Shown: positions 22,922 through 35,930 of the stretch, in pieces
How the letters are laid out: the number at the start of each line of letters is the position of its first letter
Position numbering within the stretch: position 1 is the first letter of the stretch
Assembly: GCF_029962835.1 (NCBI RefSeq)
Contig: NC_080586.1
Coordinates: forward strand, 70,681,001-70,745,000
Direction: 5' to 3'
Source of the DNA: Magnolia sinica
Lineage: Eukaryota; Streptophyta; Magnoliopsida; Magnoliales; Magnoliaceae
Length of the DNA: 64,000 bases
Translations under genes and position numbers: made by a program
The notes under the pieces: generated by a model
What the model was told of the DNA's origin: nothing
Databases searched by the model: none
Seen by the model: only the letters and a program-made list of their open reading frames with translations

Positions 22922-25900
22922 TGTCACGCCCCAAACTCGGTAACCGGACTCAGAAGGAACCCGATGGTCGGTTCTGGCTGTAACAGCCTCCATAATACTC
23001 CATTCTCAGCTCCTGAGGCAGGTTCCAATCCTGGGATCCTACAAGGAGGATTTTCATAATAGTATAATCATTTTCAATGGGAGCATACCAAAGATCACAG
23101 AAAGTGCATCTGAGAATAACAAAGACACACATCACAAAATCCACTATAAAATTAAACTTTTACGAGTTTACATCAGGTTCAAAAGAACATACATAAGGTA
23201 ATAAGAAAAGAGAGAAATCAGCAACACTGGAGTCATCACTGCTCAACTCTACTCTACGCCCTGCTGCTACGACGCTTGCCTATAATCTCCTGCATGCATC
23301 AATCGTGCATAAGCTTATAGAAGCTTATAGGGTGGTGAAAGTGTGTGTCAATAGTGCACAGAAGAATAGTAGGAGGTTCAAGGAAAGAAACATGCTTAAT
23401 GAGAAAATCACCAACCTTACCAAGGCTTATCATGAATACCATGCAATGAGTACTGGGAGCCGTTCCAAGGCAATGCATGAAGGGGCTTACACAGCCAATG
23501 TTAATGCAATGCAAGTAATGTCAGTGCTTATAACCAAACCATATGTCAAGTACATTTCCAATCATAAGGAAATCACCGGGGTCTATTACACTGCCGAGTG
23601 ACTGCCGCTCTTACAGACCTCGCACAGTCAAACGAGCGTAAGAGACCTCACTACCCACCTGTGGACAGCCAATCACCAACAAGGCCTGAAAGTAGCGGAC
23701 CCATTTACAAGCTGGTCAGACTCAGCCTAGCAATGCCTCCTCACACCAGGCAAGTAAGGCCACACCCCTATCCAACTGACTACACGACAATGGGAGTCGC
23801 GGCCTAACGGTATAAGGCTCTCGTGCGCTCATAGTTTCCACTCGGTCACGACGTTAGAGCAGATCCTTGGTACCATGGAAGTTTTGAAAATTTCACTCAT
23901 GGGCATCCTATGCACCCGGTATGCTTAAACATCATTTTTAGTGTCTACACGTCCAGTCATCCATGAATATTCCTGTGGAGGCAAGGCCCTGATGAAGCGA
24001 GGGTGAACGTCCATCATACTATACAATGTCATATGCATGAATCACACAAACAGCCATGCATCATACCTAAACATCCAACATGCTCAAGAGGGGAAATTCA
24101 CAATATCCTCCCCAATGGCATAACCATGACCAATCACATCTCAGCCAAGCATGCATATGATGCGTATAGGAGTCAGCCATGAAGATGAACAAGAAATGCT
24201 AATGCGATGAAGATATTCTCCCCTCCTCACTAGTAGGGTTTAGGTACTTAGACCGTTTCTCAAAAGGAATGTAACCTCGATGAGGGCCCAATAGCCTGAG
24301 GTAGCCCACGAGACTAGATGGATAATGGCATGGGCCTAAATAATAAGAATGGGCCTAGCAATGGTCTATGGTGGACCTCTAACCACCTATAGAAGCAAGA
24401 ATGGGCCTAACAAGGGCCCAAAGGGGCATATCAAGGTGGGCATTCAACCACCATTGTCCCCTGAAGGCGGCCTAATAATAATCTACCAATGATCAAGGCC
24501 CGTGGCCCGAGAATCACCATAAGAAAGAGATGGGCAGCTATATACATATGGATACATCACATGTTGGGCCTCGATAAAGTGGCCCAAGGCTGCACATAAT
24601 TCATAGGCCCAATAGGGGCAATATACAGCCAAATCCACATGCAATAATATGGGCCCATGAGAAAGGTTAGGGCCCAAACATAAGGGCCACCAAGTCCATA
24701 CATTGTGGTGGCATAGTGGGCAGCCCATTACTCCAACACATGGGCGATAATCGTATTCAAGATAAACAAGTTGGGCCTTACAACCTAGCCCAAGATTTTA
24801 GTTATTTTGGTGGGCAACCAAGGGCCCAACCACTCATACATTCCAGCCCACTAGCCCAACAGAATACCATGAAAGATACAGCCCAAGAATCCATTGGGCC
24901 TATCTAAAGGGTTCCAGCCCATTTGGGCTTACAAGAAGTCCAAAAATTTGGTTACATATAAATACCCATATAGCCCAAACAAGGTGAGCCTCATTGATGC
25001 ATTAATTAAACCCAAAATTTAGGGTGTAAAGGCATGAATTATCTTACAAAATTCTCACAATATGGTGGGTTATACAACACATATAGGTAGGCCCACAAGG
25101 TAGGCTGGAGGGCCAGCCAAGGCTGGACGCCCCAGCCTGGGCGTCCCTGCCTGATGAGCCACTCCAGGCCACACCACCTGCATTACAAGGGCCCGATGGC
25201 TCTGAAATTTTACAGAGTGACACTTTCATAGGTGGGACATGCCCCCACAATATTTTAGGATTTTTAGACACCTAAAAATATTTTAATTAATTTAAATAAA
25301 ATGGTCTGTCCAGAAAATTGGACTGACCTGGACGTCCCAACGTGGTGGGCCAGTCCGGCCCTTTCCAGTGTACATAGGGGTATAATGGCCCCAAAAATTT
25401 CTAGGTGGGTCCCACCATGGGTAGGACACCTCCCTATAAATTTTTATAATTTTTAAACACCCAAAAGTATTTTAATAAATTTCGGAATTCTAACCTATCC
25501 AAGGTGTAATGCTGCTGAAAAAATAGCTGTCTACTGTCCTGAATTTGGGTCATCCAAATGGGTGGGTTCTGGGCCTCCAAAATTCCTGAAATTTGGGCCC
25601 AAGGTCCCTCATCAAGCTTACAATAAGATGGAGTCTAGAAAAGTTGCCACCTATAGAATAAATGTTTATGAATTAAAGCTTTTATTAGATTACATTGCTG
25701 GACTGCACAACGGAAAATTAAAGTAGTGCTGTCCTTGATTTGAACACCCCAAAGGGGTGGGCCCAAATTCTCCAAAATTTGGGAAAAATTAATTATAACC
25801 TCCCCATACAAGTGCACTATAAGGTAGGGTCCATAAAAGTGGCCCACCATTACAAAAACTATTATGTATTTATGGATTTCTAAACTGCAATGTTGCTGGA

Positions 25901-26939
25901 CAGTCTAGAAAATCTGGACTGTCCACCCCACTTGGGCCACTCCTTTGGGACCTCAATCAAGGTCAGATGGAGGTAAAATTTAGGGTACATCTAGGTGAGG
26001 TCCATATATTTAAGAAAAGTATATCAAATGGGTAGAAACAGTCCCCTAATCAGTCCAAAAATCTGACCCAAAACCCACCAGAAACTGTCTAGAAATTTTC
26101 TGGACAGCAACATGCTAATGAAATAAACTGAGTACAATTCAAATCAAGGGCAAAACACCCCATGAAACCTGAGTTGTGGTCCACCACAGTGGGCCCCAAA
26201 AACATCCAGACCTATTCCTCATATAAAAATCCATTGCATATGTATCTGAAGGGGGCAACAAGTCATTACCATCCATGGAGTGGACTGTCATGGGCGTCCA
26301 CCCCACTTGGACGGCCTGGATATTTCCAAGCCAAATGGTAGGCCACACACCTTAGAAAAATAACTGATTATTAAGAGAAGAAAGAGAATCGACCACCAGG
26401 GAAGGGGCTCCGCCACATTGAGGCCCTTCCCTTCCTCACAAACCACACATCTCACTATATTGATAGTATTACAAGATCTACCCATACATGCATCTTTAGA
26501 TCAAAATCCAGTGGTGGAGATGCCATCTTCACCAAGGATCAAGGGTCTAGATGACCTAAGGATCCTTCTAACTAATAAAAAAAACCATGGTGGGATCCAT
26601 GGAGAATGGCCCCACCCATGAGTGATGCATGCACAAAAGGATGGACCGATGGCTACATCCAAGAAGACATGGGCCTCCACCATCATTTGATGGGCCCCAC
26701 ATGCTTCAAACATGAGGTGAAGAGAAGAAATAAGAAGAAGGAATGTAGATCCTAAGATTCTAAGTACATGCACACTCACCTACAAGGTCTTCAAGCAAAC
26801 ACCTCTAAGATGGTCTTCAAGCTTCAAGGTACATGGATCTAAGGTTGAGATCTTTCTTCAAGGGTTAGATGGGGGATTATATGAGTGAAAGTGAGCTGGA
26901 ATAATGGAGGAAAGTTGTCAGAGAAGAAGAGAAGAAAGA

Positions 26940-26986
<47 letters not shown>

Positions 26987-28037
26987 GAGAGGAAAAAAGA
27001 GAGAAAGAGGATTTTAAGGCAAGAAATGATGAGTTTCTGTTAAAGAAGGGAAAAATATGAATTTTGCTAGAAAAGAGGGGCTTAGGATAGAGAAATGCAT
27101 CATAGTTTTTCTAAGAAAGAGAGCAATCATTGCCTAGGTTTAGGCAAGTCCATCATACTAGCTATTAAAAAAAGGTGTAGGGTAGCTTGTAGGTTAAGCT
27201 AGGTAATGATGGGATTTCAGGGTCGGTGTCACCTAAAAAATGTGCACAAGCACCAAGTGGGTCTCACATTGTGATCAGTGGCCCAAATAATGTGCGGCCT
27301 ACAACTTTTAATGGACACATCAGATTTATGCACGAGACGCGGCGTTGGAACTGCAACAACGAAGCGGATAAGATGGCACAAGTTTCGGCTCAATCCGAAT
27401 TGGGTCTACATGACCGAACTTAAGGATGACCACCAACACTATTCGATGGTTGCGGGTCACTGAAATTCGACCGGTAGGACCGTGGGACCAAGATGAACAA
27501 GATGCATAGTCACACACACATGCACACATTCGAACTCGGGTCGGGTCTTACATGTGGGCCCACACATGATGTTTTTGAGAAATCTACTCCGTCCATTCAT
27601 TTTGTCAATCCATGTTAGGGTCCGCCCCAAAGTATGAGGGGGATACAAGTCTTAGGTGGCCCACATCAAGTGAACATATGTTTTTAACTATGAACTTTAC
27701 TGATCTAAGAGTTTTGTGAAATTTAATGGTTCTACCTGATTAAATGTTATTTTAAAAGTAATTCTTATAAAAGAACTTTCCTCTACATCATTATGGTTAA
27801 GTAGTTATTTACCAATTTAAGGGAAGGCGTATATATCAAACTACACGATGGATAAATGGTCGAATTGCTTGATCTATGGGTGGGGATTATCCCTAACGGT
27901 CAGATTTGTGTTGGAGAATAGATGTAAGGGTAGGATAGCTAAAATTGGCATCGTACACAAATACATAATACGTCAACTTTCATGGTAACACTCGAGAATC
28001 TTTCAATACTCGGGTATTGAAAATTCGGGGTGTTACA
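22922..28037. repeat. Large LTR-type repeat, copy 2
   Basis: It starts TGTCACGCCCCAAACTCGG, and an imperfect inverted counterpart GGGGTGTTACA ends at 28037. The first ~130 bp also match the start of the 207-bp mini-LTR at 59571. The segment 23270-23900 matches 30-1040. The interior is rich in GGGCCCA words (24290-26350), with a GA microsatellite at 26946-26982. The flanks (GCGTG and TTAAC) do not form a target-site duplication, so it may be a composite rather than a clean solo LTR. No gene is supported; the many short ORFs lack domains. Confidence 0.55.
26946..26982. repeat. GA microsatellite
   Basis: An uninterrupted (GA)n run of about 37 bp within a longer purine-rich stretch (26880-27010). 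A similar GA-rich tract lies at 16920-16985 in the other repeat copy. Confidence 0.95.
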
Positions 28038-30737
28038 TTAACTAAGTTCATAGTATGCCCCATTCACAACTAGTAGAAATGATGATTCGATTATAATCAC
28101 CCTAAGTCGTTGGTTCTTAAGCTAAAATGATAAGTGGGTCAGTTTGGCTTATTAATTAAAATCTGACTCGTACTTGTCTCGGCTTTTGGTAGGTCTTTTT
28201 ATTTAGATGTGATTGTCTTGATTAGTCAGTGATAGGTCGGTTAGATTTGAGCTTTATGTGAACAAATTACGAGGCTAAGTTCGATATTTAAGTAATTGGG
28301 TGGATTCGTTAGCTTCCTACGGTTGATTAATCGAATTATTGCAGTTCTTTACTAGTATCACTCATGTATAGGCTCACCTTGAGCGTCAATGGTCAGTAAG
28401 TGGCAACGTAGGGTAATTATATCGAAATTTTTCAAATATTTTTGGAAACTCAAAATAGCGAAAATCCAGGACGTTACAACTTATAATCAATCCATAATGA
28501 TCAGTTCGTTGATTCAATCTTATACTCAACTGGAATCGATTAATGATTTATTATAATCGAAATATGAAATAATTATTTCAATCTACAATTCCCAACAAGT
28601 ATCATGAATCTCAATTGATAAATCTCTCTTGAAAAACTAAGTAATTGATCGCAGGGAACTCCAAGCATCAATTGTACTTGGAGTTAATAATAAATCAATT
28701 AATTTTATAAATGAAATTTTTTACCAATATTAAGAATTTAACCAATTCAATTTAAATTCACCATTCAAACCATAATCATTGAATCAAATAAACTAAAAAC
28801 ATCATAGATTGACTAAAAGGTTCACCTCTTTGCCTTAGCTAAGACATGAACCAACCATTGTGTAGTGGAAAACTAAACTCAAACTTGAAAACATAAAAAA
28901 TTGTAAACTAGAACTAGAACAGTGAATAAAGAAAAAACTCAATGAGAAAGCTTTCCTCTCCTTCGTTGCTAGATATCACTAAGTCGTGATTAGAAAGCCT
29001 TTAAATAGTAATTTACACTATTTTTGTAGATTCTTAACCAAATTAGGAAACAAATTTTGCACTTACGTAATTCTGTGCAGAACCGTCAATCACAACTTTG
29101 ATTGATCAACTGCAATTGACGGACCTTCGATCAATCAAATTTTCACATTTGATCGAATTGAAAGTTCCAAAATATGTCCAATGAGTTTTTTTCTTTGAAA
29201 ATCCCAATTTTCTCGATCGATCGACTCCAGTTGAAGACTTATCGGTCGAATCAAAGCTTTGGTCGATCAATTCAAAAATTGCAAAAACTATCCGACAACT
29301 AACTCCTAATCGAATCAAAGCCTTGTTCGATCGAATAAAAAATGTGATTTTTATCCTTCTTTATTGGTCTTCAAAACTTGGTTTCTTCAGAGCTCTTTCA
29401 CACATGAATTTAGATTTCTTTTGAGCTTTAATTATGCATTATTGGCTCATATTCATATTAAACTTTTATTCTTTCTAGCACATAGAAAGCACATCTAATT
29501 CAACCATTTTGTAATGAATATGCATGGAAAATCAACTCAAAATAGGGGTTAATAATACAATATTACACTACTATCAATGATACATATAAAACTGATATCG
29601 TTGTTTTCCCTTGATATATGTATAATAACCCATTTTTTGTGGGAACTAACCCCATTATCCTCTTTCGTGTGGCCCACATGAATTTTGGATCAGCCTTAAT
29701 TTTTGCCCCATGTCCTCTCATGGCCTGGCCAAGATGATGGACGAAGTTGATTTATCATGACATCATAGTGGGGCCCACCACATTTTAAAATTAAATAAAA
29801 ATAAAAATTTCAAATTTGCAGTGACGTGCGGAAGCATGTCACCACCTAAACCCTTGCTCCCAACTCTCTCTCACTTTTCCTTCTTCTTTGTACAATAATG
29901 GGTACCGAACCCACCACCATCTCGTAACCTCCATCATTGTGGGACCCTCCCACCAATCTAAGCCGTCTAATCAATGTGATTGTCCGTTATATCTACCCCA
30001 CTCCCCTTCCATTCCGTTTCTCATTCGCTTACAAAAAATGAAATAAAACTAACAAACAATAATAATAAAACATATATATAAGGAGAACTCTGGACATAAC
30101 GAGAAATGGATATCAAGATTGAATCAAGGCCGTGTCAAGTTGGAATAACATATCATTTTTCAAATGTATGTGGTCTTATACAGACTTTCAATTTTAGATT
30201 TTTTTTAAAATGTATTTAAATATGAATTTTTATGCATTTTTATTTAAATTCTATATAATAGTTTAGTTGATATTTTTATTTTATTTTGTGTAATCAGCTT
30301 GGATATGTTAGTTCAAAGAAATTATTAAATTAAAATAAGATAATAAGTTTTGACTTTCTTTAGTTATAAATTGAGTTCAATTTATTAATAAAAATAATAA
30401 TAATTTATAATTGTAATAATAAATCTCAGAGGTAAATTTATATATATATATAAATAAATATATATATATATATATATATATATTCAAAATTTAGAATAAT
30501 TAATAATAATGAGATTTAAATTAATCACAACTTAAATATGATATGATAGATGAAATTCTATTTTTTAAAAAAGAAAATAGAAGGAAAATGAAAGAAAATG
30601 TTGTAAGTGATCCTCCTCAGTCCTCGCTTTCTAAATTTTTTGTTTTTATACATTCTTTAAATTAATGACTTAAGATTGTTATTGTCAAATTCATTTACAC
30701 CCTAATATTTAATTTTCAAATTTTAGCATTAACTGAA

Positions 30738-30950
30738 TCTAATTAGCTTGTACAGTTAGATTATAGTATGATTTTTATTTATGAATTAGGTGTTAAGTGA
30801 ATTAAATTATTTAATTAACTTGTACAGTTGGATTATAATATGATTTTTACTTGTGAATTAGATGTTAAGTGAATTAAATTATCTAATTAACTTGTACAAA
30901 TAATCTAATTTTTTTATTTTTAAATTAGGTGTTAAATGAATTGAATTAAT
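30738..30950. repeat. Three tandem copies of a 72-bp AT-rich repeat
   Basis: The marker AACTTGTACA or GCTTGTACA recurs at 30747, 30819 and 30891, exactly 72 bp apart, with flanking TGAATTAGGTGTTAAGTGAA conserved between copies. Confidence 0.85.
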
Positions 30951-31055
30951 TTTATAAAATTTAGACCTTAAATCTGAGTTAGAGTAATTTCTTTAAATCA
31001 GTAGGTTTAAAATAAATATTAACTGATTTTATTTTTAAATTTCAGAAACCATGCA

Positions 31056-31096
31056 GGTCTCGAACGACGATCTAACCAACTGAGCTAATTGGCCCG
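31056..31096 (-). other. tRNA-like relic (possible SINE head)
   Basis: On the minus strand the text GGGCCAATTAGCTCAGTTGG carries an A-box (TAGCTCAGTTGG), followed after about 10 bases by a B-box-like GTTCGAGACC. The spacing is far too short for a tRNA, since the anticodon arm is missing. It is therefore not a tRNA gene but could be a decayed tRNA-derived element. Confidence 0.4.
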
Positions 31097-31648
31097 TTAT
31101 TGTTAATATTAAATTAAATCATAAATTGAAAAAAAAATACTTTGGAATTAATATGATCTATTTTACATTACTATTTAAATTATTTAAATCAAAATTTTAA
31201 CCCGATATTAAATTGAACTTCTAATTTGTACTAGTTTAAAACTCTAATTTAAGAAAAAAAAAATCTAAACATAAGGTTCAAATAAATCTTTTATTTAAAT
31301 TATGAAAATTGGAATTTATAATGAAATAATCAATTTATATCTACACATAATTAAGAAAAAAATCCAATTTTTGAGATATAAACAGTATTTCAACATTTTT
31401 AAGAGGTATCTAAGTAAGATTCCAGCACTGTTACAGAAAATAGCTTGATGTTTAGTAAATTTATGAATTAAATTTTAACAGCATATGATTTCTACACATT
31501 TGGTATGGAACTTGCATTGTTGTATGGAGATTTAACAATTAAATTGTTTCGGTGCCAACTTTTGAATAATTCATGACATACATTCATCTCTACTAATTAT
31601 AGAATTGTAGAAAAAAAAAAGAAAAAAAAAGAAAGTATAGTTGTATAA

Positions 31649-31824
31649 GCAAGTAGGACGATCGTGTCCCTTGGGTGAAAGACCCTAAAGCCAACAAGTA
31701 GGGCAATCATGTCCCTTGGGTGAGAGATCCTAAAGTCAGCAAGGAGGGCAATTGAGTCATTTGGGTGAGAGACCCTAAGCCAGCAAGTAGGGCAATCGTG
31801 TCCCTTAGGTGAAAGACCCTATAA
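31649..31824. repeat. Four tandem copies of a 45-bp repeat
   Basis: The unit GCAAGTAGGGCAATCGTGTC CCTTGGGTGAAAGACCCTAAA repeats at about 31649, 31694, 31739 and 31783 (spacings 45, 45, 44). The array is cut at its right end by the hAT-type element beginning at 31826; its continuation, AACTCGTTGAATCC, resumes at 33376. Confidence 0.85.
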
Positions 31825-31825
31825 C

Positions 31826-33369
31826 TAGAGTTGGGCATCGGTCCTGATCGGATCGGATTACGTCCAATCGGACCAGATCTGAAATCTCAAAAGCATGACT
31901 AGAACCCGATCTGACCCGAGACCCAATCCGGGTCACCGGACTCGGACAGATCCGATGCATGGTTGGCCTGACCCGAACCGAGACCGACTCAGTCGGAGAA
32001 ACCGAGTCGGATCGGGTTGGGTAAGATTCGGATCCTATGAATTTTAATTCAACTATTTCATGTGGTGTGGTCCACTTCAGTCTTTATAACTTTTTGTGCC
32101 CATGGTCTAAAATAATATTTTAAAATGGATAAACGGCTTAGATAAAATACATACATCAAGGTGGGCCCCACATAGCTCTGGAAGACTTTAAATATAACGT
32201 ATACGTCTTTTTACTGGATCTTGAGTTTTGACATGCACGGTCACTGCACGAAATGGTAGTAGGCCAGTAGCTTACTTTTCACGCAAGCAAAACGTTCGAT
32301 TTTTTGATCGACGTTTGCGAGTTATGTGGGTCTCATTATGGGGTATGTGTTATATCCAAACCGTCCATTCATTTGGCGAGCTCTTCTTAAGGCTTGGGAT
32401 GAAAAATAAGACAGATTTAACTATCAAGTGGACCACATGAATTATTTAATGGTGAAAATCATTCTCTGCTGTTATTTGTGGTGTGGTCCAGATGATCTTT
32501 GGATATTGTTTATTTTTTGGATAATTCTTTATAACTTTCTTTAAAAATATATGAACGGTTTAGATATAATAAATACATCACTGTGGGGCCCATATCACTT
32601 TGATCTCCTTTGAACCATTCGTACAACTTGGAGCTTGAGGGCCGCCCGTACCTCGAGGAGCGCCAGATGTCGGTACGGCGGTACCTTACCAGAAGCGGAC
32701 TGGCTATTCCCCTTGCCACCGGCCACTAGCTGGTGGTCGGTGCTCCGTGGGCCCCACCGTGATGTATGTGTTTCATCCATGCCTTCCATCTATTTTTATA
32801 AATTATTTTATTTATGAGAAAAAAAATGAGGTCTATCGAAATCTCTAGTGGACCACATTATAGGAAACAATGTTGAATGAATGTTGACCATTAAAAACGT
32901 TTTAGAGGCCATAAAAGTTTTTGATCAAGCTGATATTTATTGTTGCGCTTCATCTGGGTCCTTATGACCTAATCAACAGATTAGATGTCAAATAAACAGA
33001 ACAGTGGGCCTTAGGAGGATTATAATGGTGGATATCCAATCATTATTTTTTCCTGTGGTGTGGTCCACCTGAGATTTATATCTCTATCATTTTTTTTATA
33101 TAAAGCCCTGTAATGATCTGTAAAATTGATGAACGGAATGGATGAAACACATACATCTCCGGATCGGGTCGGATCGGATCGAATCGGATCCAGCCGGATC
33201 GGATTATGGATCGGGTCGGTTCGGAACAAGGCTTATCCGGATCTGACCCGAAAACATTTTAGATCTACCTTATGCTACCCGATCCTGATCGATTCTGACC
33301 ATCAGTTCTGTTCGAATCGGGTCGGATCGGGTCGGATCTTTCGGTTCGGGTATGAAATGCCCAGTTCTA
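31826..33369. mobile_element. Non-autonomous hAT-type element with GATCGG-rich arms
   Basis: The ends are TAGAGTTGGGCA and, inverted, TAGAACTGGGCA (10 of 12 match). The flanking 8-bp sequence CCTATAAC is present at 31818-31825 and 33370-33377, a perfect target-site duplication of hAT length. Both arms are degenerate GATCGG/CGGGTCGG runs (31850-32035 and 33155-33355). The middle (about 32060-33150) holds GGGCCCAC-type repeat copies. No transposase is present. An internal inverted stretch at 32272-32321 (CGCAAGCAAAACG...CGACGTTTGCG) could fold. Confidence 0.8.
32748..33160. repeat. GGGCCCAC-type TIR element copy nested in the hAT-type element
   Basis: The left end GGGCCCCACCGTGATGTATG TGTTTCATCCATGCCTTCCATC has an inverted counterpart, GATGAACGGAATGGATGAAACACATACATC, at 33130-33160. 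Between them is the family's typical body, with GTGGACCACAT, ATGACCTAATCAACAGATTAGATGTC and CCTGTGGTGTGGTCCACCTGAG. It passes directly into the GATCGG-rich arm on the right, so the outer 45 bp of that side are missing. A partial copy lies at about 32333-32610. Confidence 0.7.
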
Positions 33370-33377
33370 CCTATAAC

Positions 33378-34784
33378 TCGTTGAATCCTTTAGAGTCCCT
33401 TTTCTGTATGACGTATGAGTACAATTGTGTGTGCAGACATACGTTAGGAGTACAACTGGAGTAATAGTTTGACCAGCTAATGTATAAATGAGTCCCTCAG
33501 CATAAGATGCCTATGCGTGCGTGTTAATGCAATGTGGCCGTACACTGAGTACGGTATTGTAATTAATGATGAATATTTATTTGATTATTTATAAGGATTC
33601 ATGAAAAGTGTCGCATGCATATCATTTTTGCATTCCATTTATTTGATGTTATTATAAGTCATGTTGTTACGTTTGTCTTAATTGTGTTAATTTACTTAAA
33701 GATATGTGAATATAAAACTTTAGATTTGTGTGTGAAATGATTCTACTTAGTCGTTATATTCATGTTGATTTAAATCATACATGTGCCGAGTTGGAATATT
33801 TCGAGTAGGCGTGCCTTTACCATTAGCTTGCATTGTTATTAGGTTAGTTTGAAATTTTAAATATTAATGTAATAAGTTAATGATTTAGTTTAATTAATCG
33901 CTTAAGTTGTGAATGGTATGATATGATGTCATTTAGTTGAGTTTGGAATTTAACAGTTATCTTCGTTTATTTTGATTGTACATAGCCTTGTGGAATTGAG
34001 TATTTATTTGTGTATTAATGATAATATAATAAATTTAGCTCACGTGCTTAGAATTTTGGTATTGAGTAGCCCTACTTGGGTACCCAAATTATGGGGCGTG
34101 ACAATACGTACGAGCGAGCTTATCAATAGGTTAGACTTCGCGTAATCACCCACAATTTTTTTAATAACCATGACTCCCTTCTTATGGTGCGGTCCACTTG
34201 CGAATCAAATATGTTTTTTTTCTTGTGATGCCCTACTGGAGATTTGTAAAATTAGATGGATGGTTGGGTTATAACACAAATATCTTGCAACCAAGCAAAA
34301 TATTTCCATCCAAAGGTAATGTCACATTTGAGAGGGTGAATATGGTAAATTTCTTTCATCCACCCAGGCTATAATACTCATGATATACGTAGTTTTACAA
34401 ACCACTTCAAATAATATATAAAATGCAAGAGAAATGAAACTATGATCGAAACCATGTGCTTGTGAAATGATGAAAATAATGACAAATTCATTTTTCACTA
34501 TGCTATGTGAAAGGATATGACTTTAAACATGCTAACTTTTGTAATCACTATATTTCTATATGAAAACAAGAGGTATGAACCGTAACAACAATCGACTTGT
34601 GTGAATCTATAAAGGAAAATAATGCCAGCAACACTAGTGGGGCTCGTAACATCTGTCATGCGTATTCATTCATGCATGCACATGATTCCAAAGTAGATAC
34701 TAACAAAGATCCCTCCGTGATGTTAACATGACACAATCCAGCCATTACTGTCTAGATTCATACTCCATCACATCTCGTTATGCT
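33378..34784. other. No gene seen
   Basis: Mixed AT-rich sequence without a recognisable frame. An LTR-like terminus TGGGGCGTGACA ends at 34103 (TGTCACGCCCCA on the minus strand), but no partner terminus or PBS could be assigned. Confidence 0.5.
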
Positions 34785-34831
34785 TCAATAAGTAGAAGAA
34801 AAGAATAAACTCTTGTATAAAGACAGAGCAC

Positions 34832-35139
34832 ATACCTCTCTGCTTGTGGTGCTATTGGTTTGGGGGTTTGACGAACTGCGCCTAATGTCCTCACCTTCTT
34901 CTTTCGAAAAGGGCATATAGTGATGTGCGTTCACCTTGTAGCCTTGTATCAATGTTTCGATGGTCAAAGTGGGGAATTTCAGTTTGAAATCTTCTTTTTG
35001 CTGTAAATCTAATAACCCGCAAACCACTTTTCTTACCGATTAGAACATGTTCAGTTGCTTTCGATGGTCTAAACGTAGTGGGCCAGTCACCGCTCCCATA
35101 ACGATGACAGAGAGATGTCTCTATATCGACGAGGCTCAC
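34832..35139 (-). pseudogene. Exon-like frame, product not recognised, probable frameshift
   Basis: On the minus strand a good acceptor (TTTCTATTTCAG) precedes GTGAGCCTCGTCGATATAG at 35139, and a good donor (GAGAG/GTATGTGC) lies near 34832. Between them, frame 1 reads VSLVDIETSLCHRYGSGDWPTT and on to about 34894, where it stops; frame 2 is open from about 35033 to the donor (VCGLLDLQQKEDFKLKF..HHYMPFSKEEGEDIRR). Two partly overlapping frames between splice-like sites suggest one exon with a frame change, or chance. I recognise no family. It is flanked by repeats, so a captured gene fragment is possible. Confidence 0.35.
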
Positions 35140-35751
35140 CTGAAATAGAAATGGGTTTTAGTTGTGTGCTAGAGTAGATGCTCATCAATGCACAGGGTTA
35201 ATTTCATCTATCATTTCCGAATATGGAGATATTGGATCCAGCTTAGGCATGGACGCATAAAAATGTCAAGACACTACACAATTTACCATACTTGAAATCA
35301 TTCCAACCCTGCCAAAGCCAAACAAGGGTTAGGTCGGGATGTGAGTTTGCAACAAAACAAATGTGTTCAAACACCACGATCCAAACATGCTATATCATAT
35401 ATTTAATAGTTAGTTATGTAAATCTCATTGATTCTCTACATAATCGTAGTTCATTATGTTAGGTCATGTGTACAATATATCATACATATATTTTATTATT
35501 CCGGTTGTACATACGAATGTTTAATGAATTATCCATATCAATGAACTTTTATATAAAAAGTTTTGTTGGACTCCTTGTGTCACTTGGCTCTTATAGTTAT
35601 AGAGGTTGGCCCGAGTATGTGATTAACTAGATCTATTTTACTCAAGTATCTTTTATAAAACTTTAACATTTAATCCTTTATAAAATATATATTTTATTAA
35701 TCCATTCCTTTAAAATCTATCTGTATCGTATATAACATAGTTGCCATGTGA

Positions 35752-35868
35752 TTTTTTTGTGAACCGTCTGATCTAGTTGTGATAAGCCACGTGTGTAAAT
35801 AGACTGAATTTTTTTGTGAACCGTCTGATCTGGTTGTGATAAGCCACGTGTGTAAATAGACTGAATAG
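35752..35868. repeat. Two tandem copies of a 57-58-bp repeat
   Basis: TTTTTTTGTGAACCGTCTGA followed by TCTAGTTGTGATAAGCCACGTGTGTAAATAGACTGAA occurs twice in a row with a single substitution (CTAG/CTGG). Both copies contain a CACGTG core. Confidence 0.9.
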
Positions 35869-35930
35869 AAATCATCCAATGCAACTAAGCAAAAAGATGG
35901 TAAGGTCTACGTGTTCACTGATTCCACTTT

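Larger units (their letters stand above)
28038..31640. other. AT-rich intergenic stretch, no gene seen
   Basis: Mostly AT-rich sequence without a credible frame. It holds the LTR-like terminus GGACGTTACA at 28471-28480, a GGGGCCCACC fragment near 29770, TA-rich tracts (30438-30482), a 72-bp tandem repeat (30738-30950) and a tRNA-like relic (31056-31096). Confidence 0.6.

Noticed and set aside
31056-31096. Functional tRNA gene
   Set aside because: A- and B-box-like words are present but only about 10 bases apart, and there is no anticodon arm.
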